Of a DNA stretch of 64,000 nt, positions 52,665-62,000 are shown piece by piece. Positions within the stretch are counted from its first letter, which is position 1, and every line of letters begins with the position of its first letter. The stretch comes from Chloroflexota bacterium (GTDB lineage Bacteria; Chloroflexota; Dehalococcoidia; DSTF01; RBG-16-68-14). Both the position numbers and the translations under genes were made by a program. The stretch is from NCBI GenBank assembly GCA_022565155.1, contig JADFKB010000005.1, positions 1-64,000 on the forward strand, written 5' to 3'. A model generated the notes under the pieces. It did no database searches, had not been told where the DNA came from, and saw only the letters and a list, made by a program, of their open reading frames with translations.

Positions 52665-53114
52665 ATGGAACGAACGTTGATTCTGATCAAACCCGACGCG
52701 CTCCAGCGCGGCCTGGCAGGTGAGATCATCTCGCGGCTAGAGCGGCGCGGACTGAAGCTCGCCGGCATGAAGCTGATGCAGATGGACGATGCGCTCGCCC
52801 GCCGTCATTATGCGGAGCACGAGGGCAAGCCGTTCTTGGAATCGCTCGTCAATTTTATCACCTCGGGGCCGCTCATCGCCGCCGTCGTCGAAGGGCCGGC
52901 CGCGATCGAGGCCGCGCGCAGCATGATGGGCGCGACGGATCCGCAGCAGGCCGCGCCGGGGACGATTCGTGGCGACCTCGCCCTCTACGTCCAGTACAAC
53001 CTGATCCACGGCTCGGATTCTCCTGAATCGGCCCGGCGCGAGATCGCACTCTTCTTCGACGAGACGGAGCTGGTCAGCTGGGAGCGCAGCACGGATCCCT
53101 GGCTGTTCGAGTAG
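52665..53114 (+). CDS. ndk: Nucleoside diphosphate kinase
   Basis: 149 residues, the usual length. [16 protein letters not shown] at the start, [37 protein letters not shown], and the phosphohistidine in [13 protein letters not shown] near residue 118. Transfers the gamma phosphate between NTPs and NDPs. It follows tsaB by 18 bp in the same direction and ends near a stray REP palindrome. Confidence 0.97.
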   Translation: MERTLILIKPDALQRGLAGEIISRLERRGLKLAGMKLMQMDDALARRHYAEHEGKPFLESLVNFITSGPLIAAVVEGPAAIEAARSMMGATDPQQAAPGTIRGDLALYVQYNLIHGSDSPESARREIALFFDETELVSWERSTDPWLFE

Positions 53115-53181
53115 CCTCGACGCTGCGTTATCCTCCGTCCCCCCGATCGTCCGACCCGAATTCCCCGACGATTTCGACACC

Positions 53182-53199
53182 GTCAGGCTAAAGCCTGAC
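53182..53199 (+). repeat. Dispersed REP palindrome, copy 4
   Basis: GTCAGGCT and AGCCTGAC around AA, followed by CCCACGAG, in the ndk-rsfS gap. Arms and right flank match the copies beside the transposase at 12.6-13.1 kb, which are 40 kb away. It suggests the element has been mobilised within this genome. Confidence 0.8.
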
Positions 53200-53281
53200 C
53201 CACGAGTTTGTTTCAGACTTCTAAGCCATGTTTCGACCGGCACCTATCCGAGCCGATCTGTGTCCTATTGCCGCCAATAGA

Positions 53282-53587
53282 CTACTGAAGCCGCACCACC
53301 TGCTTCGCCTCCCGCCAGAGCTCCTCCAGGTTGTAGCGTTCGCGCAGCTCCGGCGAGAAGAGGTGGACGATGATCGAGCCGTAATCGAGCAGCACCCAGC
53401 CGGAGTCGGACTCGCCCTCCTGGTGTCTGGGGCGAACGCCGTCGCCGCGCAGCTCCTTGGTCAGCGTGGCGACGACGGCGCGCATCTGGCGCGCGTTGGT
53501 GGCCGTGGCGATGATAAAGTAGTCGGCGAAAGAGGCGACCTCGCTGATGTCGAGCAGCGTGATCTCTTCCGCCTGTCGGTCGGTCAA
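53282..53587 (-). CDS. rsfS: Ribosomal silencing factor RsfS (start uncertain)
   Basis: At least 101 residues read from TTG 53587. The RsfS/Iojap domain is clear: ITLLDISEVASFADYFIIATATNARQMRAVV, SGWVLLDYGSIIVHLFSPELRERYNLEELW. The factor binds uL14 and keeps ribosomal subunits apart in starvation. Homologous sequence continues upstream of the TTG (A-A-R-R-I-I-D-L-L-T-D-R-Q), to a stop at 53630-53632, without any ATG or GTG. The true start may be TTG 53587, CTG 53590, or ACG 53626, or a base is missing. It is convergent with ndk and divergent from mnmA. Confidence 0.87.
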   Translation of the reverse strand: MTDRQAEEITLLDISEVASFADYFIIATATNARQMRAVVATLTKELRGDGVRPRHQEGESDSGWVLLDYGSIIVHLFSPELRERYNLEELWREAKQVVRLQ

Positions 53588-53724
53588 CAGGTCGATGATG
53601 CGGCGGGCGGCGTCCGATGATTCCGTTGGTTAATGCTCCTATCGGTTGCGATAGCGGTTCGTCGTGCCCGCCAGTATAGCATCCCGAAATGGGAGCTGAG
53701 ACGGATGCGATACAATAGCAGCGT

Positions 53725-54801
53725 ATGGCTACGCCACGTGTGATCGTCGCGATGAGCGGCGGCGTCGATTCTGCCGTCGCCGCCGGCCTCCTAGTTCGCC
53801 AGGGCTACGATGTCATCGGCATCACCATGCGTCTCTGGGCGCAAGACGACCCGCGGGCCCCGCGCCTGCATCGCCGCTGCTGCCCGGCGGAGGACACCGA
53901 CGACGCCCGCACCGCAGCGGACGCGCTGGGCATTCCGCACTACCTGCTGAACATGGAGGAAGAGTTCAGCGCCAACGTCGTCGATTACTTCGTCCGGGAG
54001 TACGCGCGCGGCCGTACGCCGAACCCCTGTCTGCCCTGCAACGAGCACGTCAAGTTTCGCGCACTGCTGGCCCACGCGGGCGCGCTAGAGGCCGATTACC
54101 TGGCGACCGGCCACTACGCCCGAATCGCTGGCGATGAAGGCGCTTATCGCTTGCTGAGCGCGTATGACGCGGAGAAGGACCAGTCGTACGTGCTCTACAT
54201 GCTCGGCCAGGAAGAGCTGGGCCGTGTGCTGTTCCCGATCGGCGGCTATCGCAAGGAAGAGGTGCGTGGGCTGGCCGAGGAGATGGGGCTGCTGCTGGCC
54301 GATAAGCCTGACAGCGCCGACATCTGCTTCCTGCCTACCGAGGACTACCGCGACTTCATCGCGGAGCGCGTCCCGCAGAGCGAGGGCGATGTTGTCGATA
54401 GCGCCGGCGCGGTCGTCGGACGCCATCGCGGCGTTGCCGGCTTTACGATCGGCCAGCGGCGCGGCCTGGGCGTCGCCGTCGGCGAGAAGCGCTTCGTCAC
54501 CAGCATCGATCCGCAGCTCAACCTGATTACGATCGGCAGGGAAGAAGAACTGCTGTCCGGCTCGCTGACGGTGGAGGATGTGCGCTGGGTCGCGGGAGCG
54601 CCGCCGGGCGCAACGTTCGATGCTGAGGTGAAGATCCGCTATCGCACGACCGCGCAGCCGGCGGCCGTGGAGATCGTGGCGGACGCCGCTACGGTGCGAT
54701 TCCGGCAGCCGCAGCGGGCGATCGCCGCGGGCCAGGCGGCCGTGTTCTACCGTGGTGCCGAGATGCTTGGCGGCGGCATTATCTCTTCGGCGAGCACTTG
54801 A
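53725..54801 (+). CDS. mnmA: tRNA-specific 2-thiouridylase
   Basis: 358 residues. PP-loop ATPase: VIVAMSGGVDSAVAAGLLVRQ, GITMRLW, catalytic Cys in NPCLPCNEHVKF and SADICFLP, DQSYVLYML, then the beta-barrel domains with GFTIGQRRGLGVAVGEKRFV and the C-terminal RYRTTAQPA. It makes 2-thiouridine at tRNA position 34 for Lys, Glu and Gln codons. Length is typical. TACAAT (53711-53716) just upstream may be a -10 element. Confidence 0.96.
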   Translation: MATPRVIVAMSGGVDSAVAAGLLVRQGYDVIGITMRLWAQDDPRAPRLHRRCCPAEDTDDARTAADALGIPHYLLNMEEEFSANVVDYFVREYARGRTPNPCLPCNEHVKFRALLAHAGALEADYLATGHYARIAGDEGAYRLLSAYDAEKDQSYVLYMLGQEELGRVLFPIGGYRKEEVRGLAEEMGLLLADKPDSADICFLPTEDYRDFIAERVPQSEGDVVDSAGAVVGRHRGVAGFTIGQRRGLGVAVGEKRFVTSIDPQLNLITIGREEELLSGSLTVEDVRWVAGAPPGATFDAEVKIRYRTTAQPAAVEIVADAATVRFRQPQRAIAAGQAAVFYRGAEMLGGGIISSAST

Positions 54802-54913
54802 CAGGTGTTGTGGCGGTAGGCTAAGGTGGCGTGGCTAGATTCTTGGCGCGCGCAATCGATATGCAAACCCCCGGTCACTAAGCACAGGATGAGACTGTAC
54901 GAATGGAGTTGGG

Positions 54914-55651
54914 ATGATTGAACACGCAGTTGTACTTGCGGCAGGTGAAGGCAATCGGTTACGCGGGCTGACCAACGGCCGGCCGAAGAGCCTGTTTCCC
55001 GTGGCGGGCAAGCCGCTCATCGATCATGTGCTCACCTCGCTCGCGCAGGCCGGCATCGGCGAAGTGGTGATCGTCCTTGGCTATTGCGGCGAGGAGATCA
55101 AGGAACACGTGGGAGACGGCAGCCGCTTTGCGTTGCGCGTCCGTTACGTCTGGAACGCATACTATCGGTTGGGCAACGCTAGCTCGTTCTGGAGTGCGCT
55201 CCCGTTAGTCGCGGGCAGCCCGTTTCTCTTGGCGATGGCTGATCACCTCTGTCATCCCGACCTGCTCCGGGCGTTTCTGGCATACGTGCCAGACCGTATC
55301 GCCATAGCCATAGATCGTTCGACGCTGGATCCGGAGCGAACGGATGATGCGACGAAGGTGGAGTTGCGTGCTGGCAGTATCGTCGACATCGGCAAGCGAT
55401 TGGTGCGTTGGGACGGCATCGATACTGGATTCTCGACATGGCCGGCGCACGTGGCCGCGGGAATCGATCAATCGATGTGCGGTGGCGAGCTGGCGGTGCT
55501 GATGACCAGCCTCGCCCGTGCGACCAGCGGACTTGCTGCGCGCGATGTGACCGGCCACTTCTGGTTTGACGTCGACACCGAGGACGATATGCGACTGGCT
55601 GAGAGGATGTTGGCTGCTGAGGCGGACGAGTTCGCTCCGGCGCTTGGATGA
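54914..55651 (+). CDS. Nucleotidyltransferase of the LicC/inositol-phosphate cytidylyltransferase type
   Basis: 245 residues. HAVVLAAGEGNRLRGLTNGRPKSLFPVAGKPLIDH is the nucleotide-binding signature, with IVVILGY-like strand and WNAYYRLGNASSFWSAL, then MADHLCHPDLL with the metal Asp (where sugar nucleotidylyltransferases have GDxxF/M). The (Y/F)R..N.SS segment resembles CTP:phosphocholine and CTP:inositol-1-phosphate cytidylyltransferases. No downstream phosphotransferase domain is fused, so the activated alcohol is unknown. It has its own start region and is 106 bp from the next gene. Confidence 0.82.
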   Translation: MIEHAVVLAAGEGNRLRGLTNGRPKSLFPVAGKPLIDHVLTSLAQAGIGEVVIVLGYCGEEIKEHVGDGSRFALRVRYVWNAYYRLGNASSFWSALPLVAGSPFLLAMADHLCHPDLLRAFLAYVPDRIAIAIDRSTLDPERTDDATKVELRAGSIVDIGKRLVRWDGIDTGFSTWPAHVAAGIDQSMCGGELAVLMTSLARATSGLAARDVTGHFWFDVDTEDDMRLAERMLAAEADEFAPALG

Positions 55652-55753
55652 ACGGCCGTCCCTTGCGCTGTCGATACGTACGTGCCTGCATGACAGGCGA
55701 CTGCATGATGAGCGCACCCATGCTATCATGCGCCGTATTGGGAGGTGATGTCT

Positions 55754-56077
55754 ATGAGTCTGGATAACGTACGTGACGTCGTGATCATCGTCGCCGGTTC
55801 TTTCGCGGTGCTGGTGCTGGTAGCCGTCCTGGTCTTTACCGTGGTGCTGGGGCTAGCATCACGGGCGCTGCTGAGAACCTTGCGGTCCGTACTCAAAGAC
55901 GACCTGGGGCCGCTGCTCGACTCGGCCCAGCAGACGGTGCAGACGGTGCGCGGCACCACCACCTTCATCGGCGAGAAGGCCGTCAGCCCCATTATCCGAG
56001 TCTTCGGTGTCGTCGCCGGCGCGCGGAGAGCGGTGGGCGTCGTCACGGGTGTTGTCGGCCGCCGCAAGGACGACTAG
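55754..56077 (+). CDS. DUF948-like membrane-anchored protein
   Basis: 107 residues from ATG 55754, seven bases after GGAGGT (a GTG at 55745 would add three residues). A single helix near residues 8-30 (VIIVAGSFAVLVLVAVLVFTVVLGLA) is followed by an amphipathic stretch with LLDSAQQTVQTVRGTTTFIGEKAVSPIIRVFGVVAG. This is the layout of DUF948 proteins that often sit beside YtxH-like genes, as here. Probably an inner-membrane scaffold. Function is not established. Confidence 0.72.
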   Translation: MSLDNVRDVVIIVAGSFAVLVLVAVLVFTVVLGLASRALLRTLRSVLKDDLGPLLDSAQQTVQTVRGTTTFIGEKAVSPIIRVFGVVAGARRAVGVVTGVVGRRKDD

Positions 56078-56098
56078 GCGTTGGAAAGGAGTCAACTC

Positions 56099-56509
56099 AT
56101 GGCTGACGAGGAGATGGTTGACGAGACGGAAGCGGAAGAGGACGAGACGTTCGCTCCGGAAGAGTTGGAGGGCGAATCCCCTTCCGGCCGTGGCCCCGGC
56201 TTCATTCGTGGTGTCCTCCTTGGCTTGATAGCCGGCGCCGGGGCAGCGACGCTGTTCGCGCCCGCCGCCGGCAAGGAGTTGCGAGACAAAATCGCGGCGG
56301 AAACGACGCCGGTGCGCGGCTACGGCGGCGACCCGGACGCCCCGCTTGGCGGCGATGCCGGAGGGACGCCCATCGATCGAATCCGGGCGCTGTTAGCCCA
56401 GGTCCGCGCTCGCGTACAGGAAGCGAAGCGGGAGGGCGCGCTGGCATCACGGGAAGCTGAAGAGCTGAGCTACGCCCGCTACGCGGAGCTGACGCGCCAG
56501 GGCGATTAG
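56099..56509 (+). CDS. YtxH-like small envelope protein
   Basis: 136 residues from ATG 56099 after GGAAAGGAG. An acidic N-terminus (about 35 residues) precedes the characteristic Gly/Ala-rich helix FIRGVLLGLIAGAGAATLFAPAAGKELRDKI, which is the YtxH signature, then a Gly-rich linker and a charged coiled region (IRALLAQVRARVQEAKREGALASREAEELSYARYAEL, written here in parts: IRALLAQVRARVQ and EAKREGALASREAEE). It follows the DUF948-like gene by 21 bp. Such pairs occur in many bacteria without a defined role. Confidence 0.75.
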   Translation: MADEEMVDETEAEEDETFAPEELEGESPSGRGPGFIRGVLLGLIAGAGAATLFAPAAGKELRDKIAAETTPVRGYGGDPDAPLGGDAGGTPIDRIRALLAQVRARVQEAKREGALASREAEELSYARYAELTRQGD

Positions 56510-56595
56510 TCGTCTAATTGATCCGGCCTGGTGGCCGGCCGGTGAACCGCGCTGAAGGCGCGTCCGCGCTTTACGTGGCGTCCGGCCTTATATAC

Positions 56596-56683
56596 TGGCG
56601 GAGAGGGTGGGATTCGAACCCACGAGGGCTTGCACCCTACGCGCTTTCCAGGCGCGCCTGTTCGGCCGCTCCAGCACCTCTCC
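56596..56683 (-). tRNA. tRNA-Ser, anticodon GGA
   Basis: On the minus strand the acceptor GGAGAGG (56677-56683) pairs with CCTCTCC (56600-56606); discriminator G and encoded CCA (56596-56598) follow. The anticodon stem CGCGC/GCGCG holds loop CTGGAAA, anticodon GGA, and a long variable arm typical of tRNA-Ser is present. It reads TCC and TCT. Confidence 0.95.
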
Positions 56684-56813
56684 GCGATAGCGTTCGGACT
56701 CTGTATCGGTAGTTCGTACTTCGCTCTGACCTAACCGTGTCCAGCGACAACACGCGAACGACCTGGTGGCCGACGGATCACCCGCGCCAAAGGCGCGTCC
56801 GGCCCAATAATAA

Positions 56814-56901
56814 TGGCGGAGAGGGTGGGATTCGAACCCACGAGGGCTTGCACCCTACTGCTTTTCGAGAGCAGCACCTTCAACCACTCGGACACCTCTC
56901 C
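56814..56901 (-). tRNA. tRNA-Ser, anticodon CGA
   Basis: Acceptor GGAGAGG (56895-56901) with CCTCTCC (56818-56824), discriminator G and encoded CCA (56814-56816). Anticodon stem CTGCT/AGCAG with loop CTCGAAA, anticodon CGA for codon TCG. From the variable arm to CCA it is identical to the tRNA-Ser(GGA) 130 bp away, so the pair probably arose by duplication or conversion. Confidence 0.95.
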
Positions 56902-56971
56902 GGCACAGATCATACCAAAGAGCGCCGTCACGGCGCTCTTTGCGAATCATACCGACACGCTGTCGTAGCGG

Positions 56972-57691
56972 CTATGGGGAGATTTGCGCGCCAATGGAAC
57001 TGTCGTCGTACACTCGCTGCGCACGGACGACTACGCGGTTATCATACTGGCCGACGCTCGGGTCGAACGTGCCGCCGCAGGTGATCAGCGTGATCACCTC
57101 GGCATCTGTCCGGCCGACGATCTCCTGAATGGGTGCGCTCGTCGCGTTGTATTCGTTTCTGGAAATGACGCCGTACTCGTAGACTGTGCCGTCCTGCAGA
57201 GTAACCTCTATGGTGTCGCCTTGCTCCAAATCCTTCAGGTTCCAGAAGACAGCTGCGCCGTAGTTGTAGTAGTCGACGTGGCCGGAGAAGACTGCGTTGC
57301 TGCCGAAGCCGGGACGGGCGCTGAAGTCGTACCAGGCGACGTCGAGCGGCCCGTCCGGTGATTCCATCACGCCATCATCGTCCACGCTTAGTACAATGAT
57401 CGGCGCGTCTATGTTGAATTTCGGGATCGCCATGCTTGCGATCGGCGCTTCGCTCGGTGGCGGCGGGGCAGCGGTAGGCGTAGCAGGCGGCGCGATGACG
57501 TCTCGGATATCTGGGCCGAATGTCGTGGAGGTTCCCGGGCCGCTATATCCGCCAGACCCGGTTAGCGTGAACACGAAGAGGACGGCCGCCGCGATCAGCG
57601 ACAGCACGCCCGCGCCCATGACGAAGAGCGAGAGCCGGTTCCAGGTGGCGTTCTGAGGCTTCATCTCGTTTCCGCTGTTCTGTTCCTGCAT
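56972..57691 (-). CDS. Sortase (class E/F-like transpeptidase)
   Basis: 239 residues. One N-terminal membrane helix (residues 18-43, LSLFVMGAGVLSLIAAAVLFVF), a Pro/Ala linker, then the sortase barrel: MAIPKFNIDAPI, the catalytic His in AVFSGHVDYYNYG, Cys in VITLITCGGTFD and Arg in YDNRVVVRAQ. All three catalytic residues are present. Sortases join surface proteins to the envelope through a C-terminal sorting motif. No LPXTG-like substrate was found in the window. The large surface protein 1.3 kb downstream ends in a dockerin instead. Confidence 0.9.
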   Translation of the reverse strand: MQEQNSGNEMKPQNATWNRLSLFVMGAGVLSLIAAAVLFVFTLTGSGGYSGPGTSTTFGPDIRDVIAPPATPTAAPPPPSEAPIASMAIPKFNIDAPIIVLSVDDDGVMESPDGPLDVAWYDFSARPGFGSNAVFSGHVDYYNYGAAVFWNLKDLEQGDTIEVTLQDGTVYEYGVISRNEYNATSAPIQEIVGRTDAEVITLITCGGTFDPSVGQYDNRVVVRAQRVYDDSSIGAQISP

Positions 57692-57841
57692 TATGTACTA
57701 TATCGTCAGCTTCGGTACAGTACGCCAGATCACGAACGATCCGGTACGGTAATCTCGGCAGACGAATCTGGCCTGCCTCAGTGAAATCTTAGCAGCGGCC
57801 AGATAGCCGATCAAGCGATGGCAAAGCGGTACGGAAGAGTG

Positions 57842-58948
57842 ATGTCACAAACCAGCGAAAAGCCCCTGAATCGCCTTGGGAGCGCGGTAAGCACGCGGCG
57901 GCTGCCCGCGCTCGCCGCGCTGGCGACCCTCTGCCTGGTGCTTGCAATCGGCTGTGGCGGCGGGGGCGGCGACGCGATCGTGCGCGTCGAAGGGCCGGTA
58001 AACGTCATCGCGTTCGGCGCGCAGGACGGCGAACGCCACGGCCTCTACCTGGTGCGGCCGGACGGCTCCGGCCTGCGGGCGCTGACGGCGGAAGAGGCGG
58101 TTGTCTCCTTCCCGGTCTGGTCGCCGGCGGGCGGACGCATCGCCTACTACGCCGGCGCCACCGAGCCGCAACTTACCGGCGCGCTGCGCATCTACGATTT
58201 CGCGACCGAGAGCGTGATTACAGTCAGCGACCGTGCGCTCATCAGCGCACTTGGCCCGGCGATGAGCTGGTCTGGAGACGGCGGCAGGCTTGCCTTCGCG
58301 GACGTGGAGGGCCAGATTCGCATCTACGACGCGGACAGCGGGAAGCTGTTAGACGGCGCTGTGGTGTCGTCCAGTGTGATGGTCGCCTGGTCGCCCATCC
58401 GAGACGAACTCGCCGTCAGCCGGCAGGGCGGTGCGAGCCTCGGCGATCTGTACGCGGTGCAGCCGGACGGCGGTGGACTGCGCCCGCTGCTGCAGCGTCA
58501 GGGCGATGATACCGCGCCGGTCTGGTCACCGGACGGCGAGCTTCTCGTATTCTCGAGCGCGCCACCGAACACCGAGCAGGAGCGCCAGCAGCTACTCATC
58601 CTCGATCCCGAGACCGGCGCGCTGACGGAGCTGGGGCAGGGCTTCGGCGCCGCTTGGTCGCCGGATGGCGAGCGGCTGGCGTACAGCGGCCAGGCCGGGG
58701 ACGGCGCTGCCCAGAACCAGGACATCTTCATCGTGGCGGCTGGTGGCGGTGAGCCACAGGCGATAAGCAGCTCCGTGACGCGCGATGTCTGGCCGAGCTG
58801 GTCGGCAGACGGCGAGCGCGTCGTCTACCTGGCCCGGGTCGACCGGACGACGGCGTTCCTCTGCGTTGTGCGATTACAGCCGGAGGAGCGGGACTGTCTG
58901 GATCTGCCTGGCCTGCTCCCCTCGGCGCCTGCCTGGTCGCCCCGCTAG
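57842..58948 (+). CDS. TolB-like beta-propeller lipoprotein
   Basis: About 368 residues from ATG 57842 (ATG 57818 would add eight). Signal peptide LPALAALATLCLVLAIGC with lipobox LAIGC and a Gly spacer, so it is probably an outer-face lipoprotein. The body has repeated WD40-like PD40 units, each with a W-S-P or W-S-x-D-G motif: VWSPAGGRIAYYAG, SWSGDGGRLAFAD, VWSPDGELLVFSS, AWSPDGERLAYSG, SWSADGERVVYLA. These form a propeller of about six blades. A binding role is likely; no partner such as TolA/Pal is nearby. Confidence 0.88.
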   Translation: MSQTSEKPLNRLGSAVSTRRLPALAALATLCLVLAIGCGGGGGDAIVRVEGPVNVIAFGAQDGERHGLYLVRPDGSGLRALTAEEAVVSFPVWSPAGGRIAYYAGATEPQLTGALRIYDFATESVITVSDRALISALGPAMSWSGDGGRLAFADVEGQIRIYDADSGKLLDGAVVSSSVMVAWSPIRDELAVSRQGGASLGDLYAVQPDGGGLRPLLQRQGDDTAPVWSPDGELLVFSSAPPNTEQERQQLLILDPETGALTELGQGFGAAWSPDGERLAYSGQAGDGAAQNQDIFIVAAGGGEPQAISSSVTRDVWPSWSADGERVVYLARVDRTTAFLCVVRLQPEERDCLDLPGLLPSAPAWSPR

Positions 58949-58981
58949 CGCCGCCAACGCGCCGGTTCGGCGGTGCGCAAA

Positions 58982-59012
58982 AGGGCGCCGGATCCATGCC
59001 GGCGCCCTCTTG
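58982..59012 (-). terminator. Bidirectional terminator between TolB-like gene and surface protein
   Basis: A 10-bp stem, AGGGCGCCGG (58982-58991) with CCGGCGCCCT (58999-59008), around ATCCATG. On the minus strand it is followed by TTTTGCGC, giving a good intrinsic terminator for the large surface protein gene; on the plus strand only CTTG follows. Confidence 0.8.
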
Positions 59013-59039
59013 CTAGTAGCTTGGTTGCCTAGCTGTGCG

Positions 59040-62000
59040 TTAGTCCAATCCGATCCAGCGCCAGAACGTGCCTCCTCCGGCCGAACCCGCCGCGTTCGGG
59101 AAGCTATCGATCAGGCCCGCGTCCAGCTGCAGGATCCAGAGCGAGTCGAACGCGTCGATGTTGCCATCGCCGTTCACATCCGCGACCTCGGGGCAGGGCA
59201 GCTCCGCGACGTCGACCACATGGAACAGGATCCAGAGCGAGTCGATCGGGTCGATGCCGCCGTCGCAGTTCACGTCGCCCAGTTCTGGTGTTGTCGTTCT
59301 CGGTAGGACGCTCGGCTGGCCGAAGTTCCAGGTGCCGGCCGTGGACGAGAAGACGGTGATCTGGATGTCGCCGGCGGCCGGGCCTGACAGCAGGTTGCGC
59401 TTGGCGACGCAAGGGTCCGGGTCAGCCTTATTTGCAACCCCGGTGCAGTTCGGCACCAGAACGCCTCCCTTGAATATCGGCAGCGTCTGCGCGGTCATGC
59501 CCAGCGGAATGATCGAGGTGTCCAGGAGAAACTCAATAATCAGCGGTAGCTGGGCGGTCCCTGACGGGGCGCTGATGTTCACCTGCTGGCCGATGAGGAT
59601 GAATCCGTTCGGGTTGGGCTGGATGATCACCTTCTCCAGGATCGTCACCAGGCCGCCGACGGGCAGCGTCACGGAGGTCTCGACCGGGTCGGACTGTGTC
59701 GCTCCGTCTCCCTCCGTGTCGGTAGTGACGCGGCCGCCCGGCGGCACCTCCAGCACCCGTTCTTCCGGCAGCGCGGGCGTCGGTGTGAGCGTCGATGTCG
59801 GCGTGTGGGTCTGCGTCGGCGTATCGGTCGGCGCCGGTGTCGACGTGTTGGTCGGCGTGTGGGTCTGCGTCGGCGTCGGGCACTCGCCCGGGCACGGCGT
59901 ATTCGTTGGCGTCGGCGATTCCGCCGGCGTCACTGTCACCGTCGGCGTCACTGTCGGCGTCGTCGTGGGCGTGGGCGCTGCCGCAACAACGCAGTTGATG
60001 CGCAGCACGTCCAGGACTTGGATAAGGGCCGTATCTGTCAATTCGGTCGAATCGATGACCGTGTCGCCATTGGTGTCCATGCCGCGCGCACCGATGTGCT
60101 CCACTCCATCATCGAGGAAGTCGATGTTGCCGAGTGGCGAGTTAGGGTCCGGGTCGGTGCCGTAGAAGACCGATCCGGTCAATCGGTCCAACGTTGCAAC
60201 TCCTACATCGCGATACGATGTCAGCGAGACCGGGAACTGGTTGAGCGCCGGGCAGTGGACCTCCATCCGTACGAGAGTGCCGATCCGGCGGCTGGCCGGG
60301 AACGGCGGGAAGTCGGCCGACTTGGCGGACAGCCTGCGCTCGAGCGGGAGGCCGGTGGCCGGATTGCCAACGCGAACGAGGAGTGCCTCGCAGGTGAAGC
60401 CGGCCAGGTCGGCTGCGTCCGGCCTCCATATCACTTCATCAAGGCAGGAGCGCTCCTGGTATTTGAGTCCGTTGAAGTACGTCTCCGTCTGGAAGCCGCC
60501 GTAGCCGTCCGGAATGGAGCTGGCCTCGATCACGATCTCGAACTTCGCCGATTCCGGATCGTCTGCCACGAATGGCGCGGTACATTTCGTCGGCTGCCTC
60601 GGCTGGTCTACAGGTACGCAGGTGACGCCGGCCCCTTCGGCCCATAGCGACATAGCCGGCGGCGCCGGCTCGCAGTTGATGAAGAGCTTATCCGCGTCGG
60701 CACCGGCGAATGCCTTAACTGCCACGCGGTTGCCGGCTGCATCGATGTACCTGGTGCCGTTCTGGTTTCCGATTGGCGGATTGGTCAGCGTTATGGCCTC
60801 GTCCGGCCCGCCGAACTGCGTGCAGTGCACATCCAGCTCCACTAGTTTGCCGACGTGGGTGCTGTTCGTGAAGGTCGGCAAGAAGGCGCTTTGGGCGCTG
60901 TGACGCACAAACTGCCCGGAGCTGGCGGCGTTGCTGCACGAGAAGCTGTCCGGCCAGACAACTTCATCGCTGCAGGTGGCGCGCGGGAGCCACTGGAGAC
61001 CGGCGCTCAGCTTGACTTCCGATACGAATCCGCCGTAGCAGCCGCCCGGTTTGCCCGGCGCCGTCGGCGTCGCCGTCGGACAGCCGGCTGGCGTCGGCAG
61101 CAGGTTGGCGTTGATCGTGACGGTGAACTTGCCCTCCGCCTCTTGGCCTACGAAGAAAAAGGCGGTGCACTTCTCCGGCTTGACGAACGGCGTCGGCGTC
61201 GCCGTGGGCGTCGGCGCTGGGGTTGCCGTGCTGGGGGCGACGGCGTCGCAGTCGATCCCCTCGGCGCCGAGCGAGATCAGGGGCCCCGGTGTCTGCGCCG
61301 GCGTTTCGGTCGCCGTTGGTGTGAGCGTAGGCCCGCCCTGGGTGACGGTAGGCGTGGGCGTCGCCGTCGGCGTGACCGTCGGCGTCGGGGTCGGCGTGTT
61401 CGGGTTCGTGCAGTGCAGGGTGATCGTGTTGCCTCTCGCAGCGGTGATCAGGCCGCCGAACTCGGCGTAGGCGTTGCCGCTGGTGCCGGCGTTGGGCCCG
61501 CCCAGCGCCTCTAAGGTGAGCGTGTGCCCCTGAACCTTGTCAGTTGTGCAGTTGAAGCTGAAGACGAACAGGTCGCCCTTGTGGAAGCTGGCCGGCGGGT
61601 TAAGCAGGCCGGTCAGGGCGCCACAGCCGACGCCGAATCCGTTGTCGTTACACAGGAACGTGATGTCTGCCGGCGGCACCGTAGCATCTAGCCACGGCTG
61701 CGCCACCACGGCGCTCTTGAACGTCGGGCCGATGCGGAACGCCAGCATCACGCTGGTTAAGTCGTCCGCGCCGGCGATGGTGTCGATGTCGCCAGACTCA
61801 TCCACATCCACCTCGCCGTTGATGATGTCCACCTGATCGGGGCTGCCCGTAAGGAGAGGCAGCAACACGTCGGCCAAGTCGTCTGCGGCGTCGACGGTGC
61901 CGGACTCATCCACATCCACCTTGCCGTCGATGATGTCCACCTGGTCGGTGCCGCCGCCAAGGAGAGGCAGCAACACGTCGGCCAAGTCGTCATCGCCGTT

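Noticed and set aside
59533-59895. Separate small gene inside the Thr/Pro linker of the surface protein
   Set aside because: It is an off-frame reading of a low-complexity repeat (Asp/Ala/His-rich), not an independent protein.
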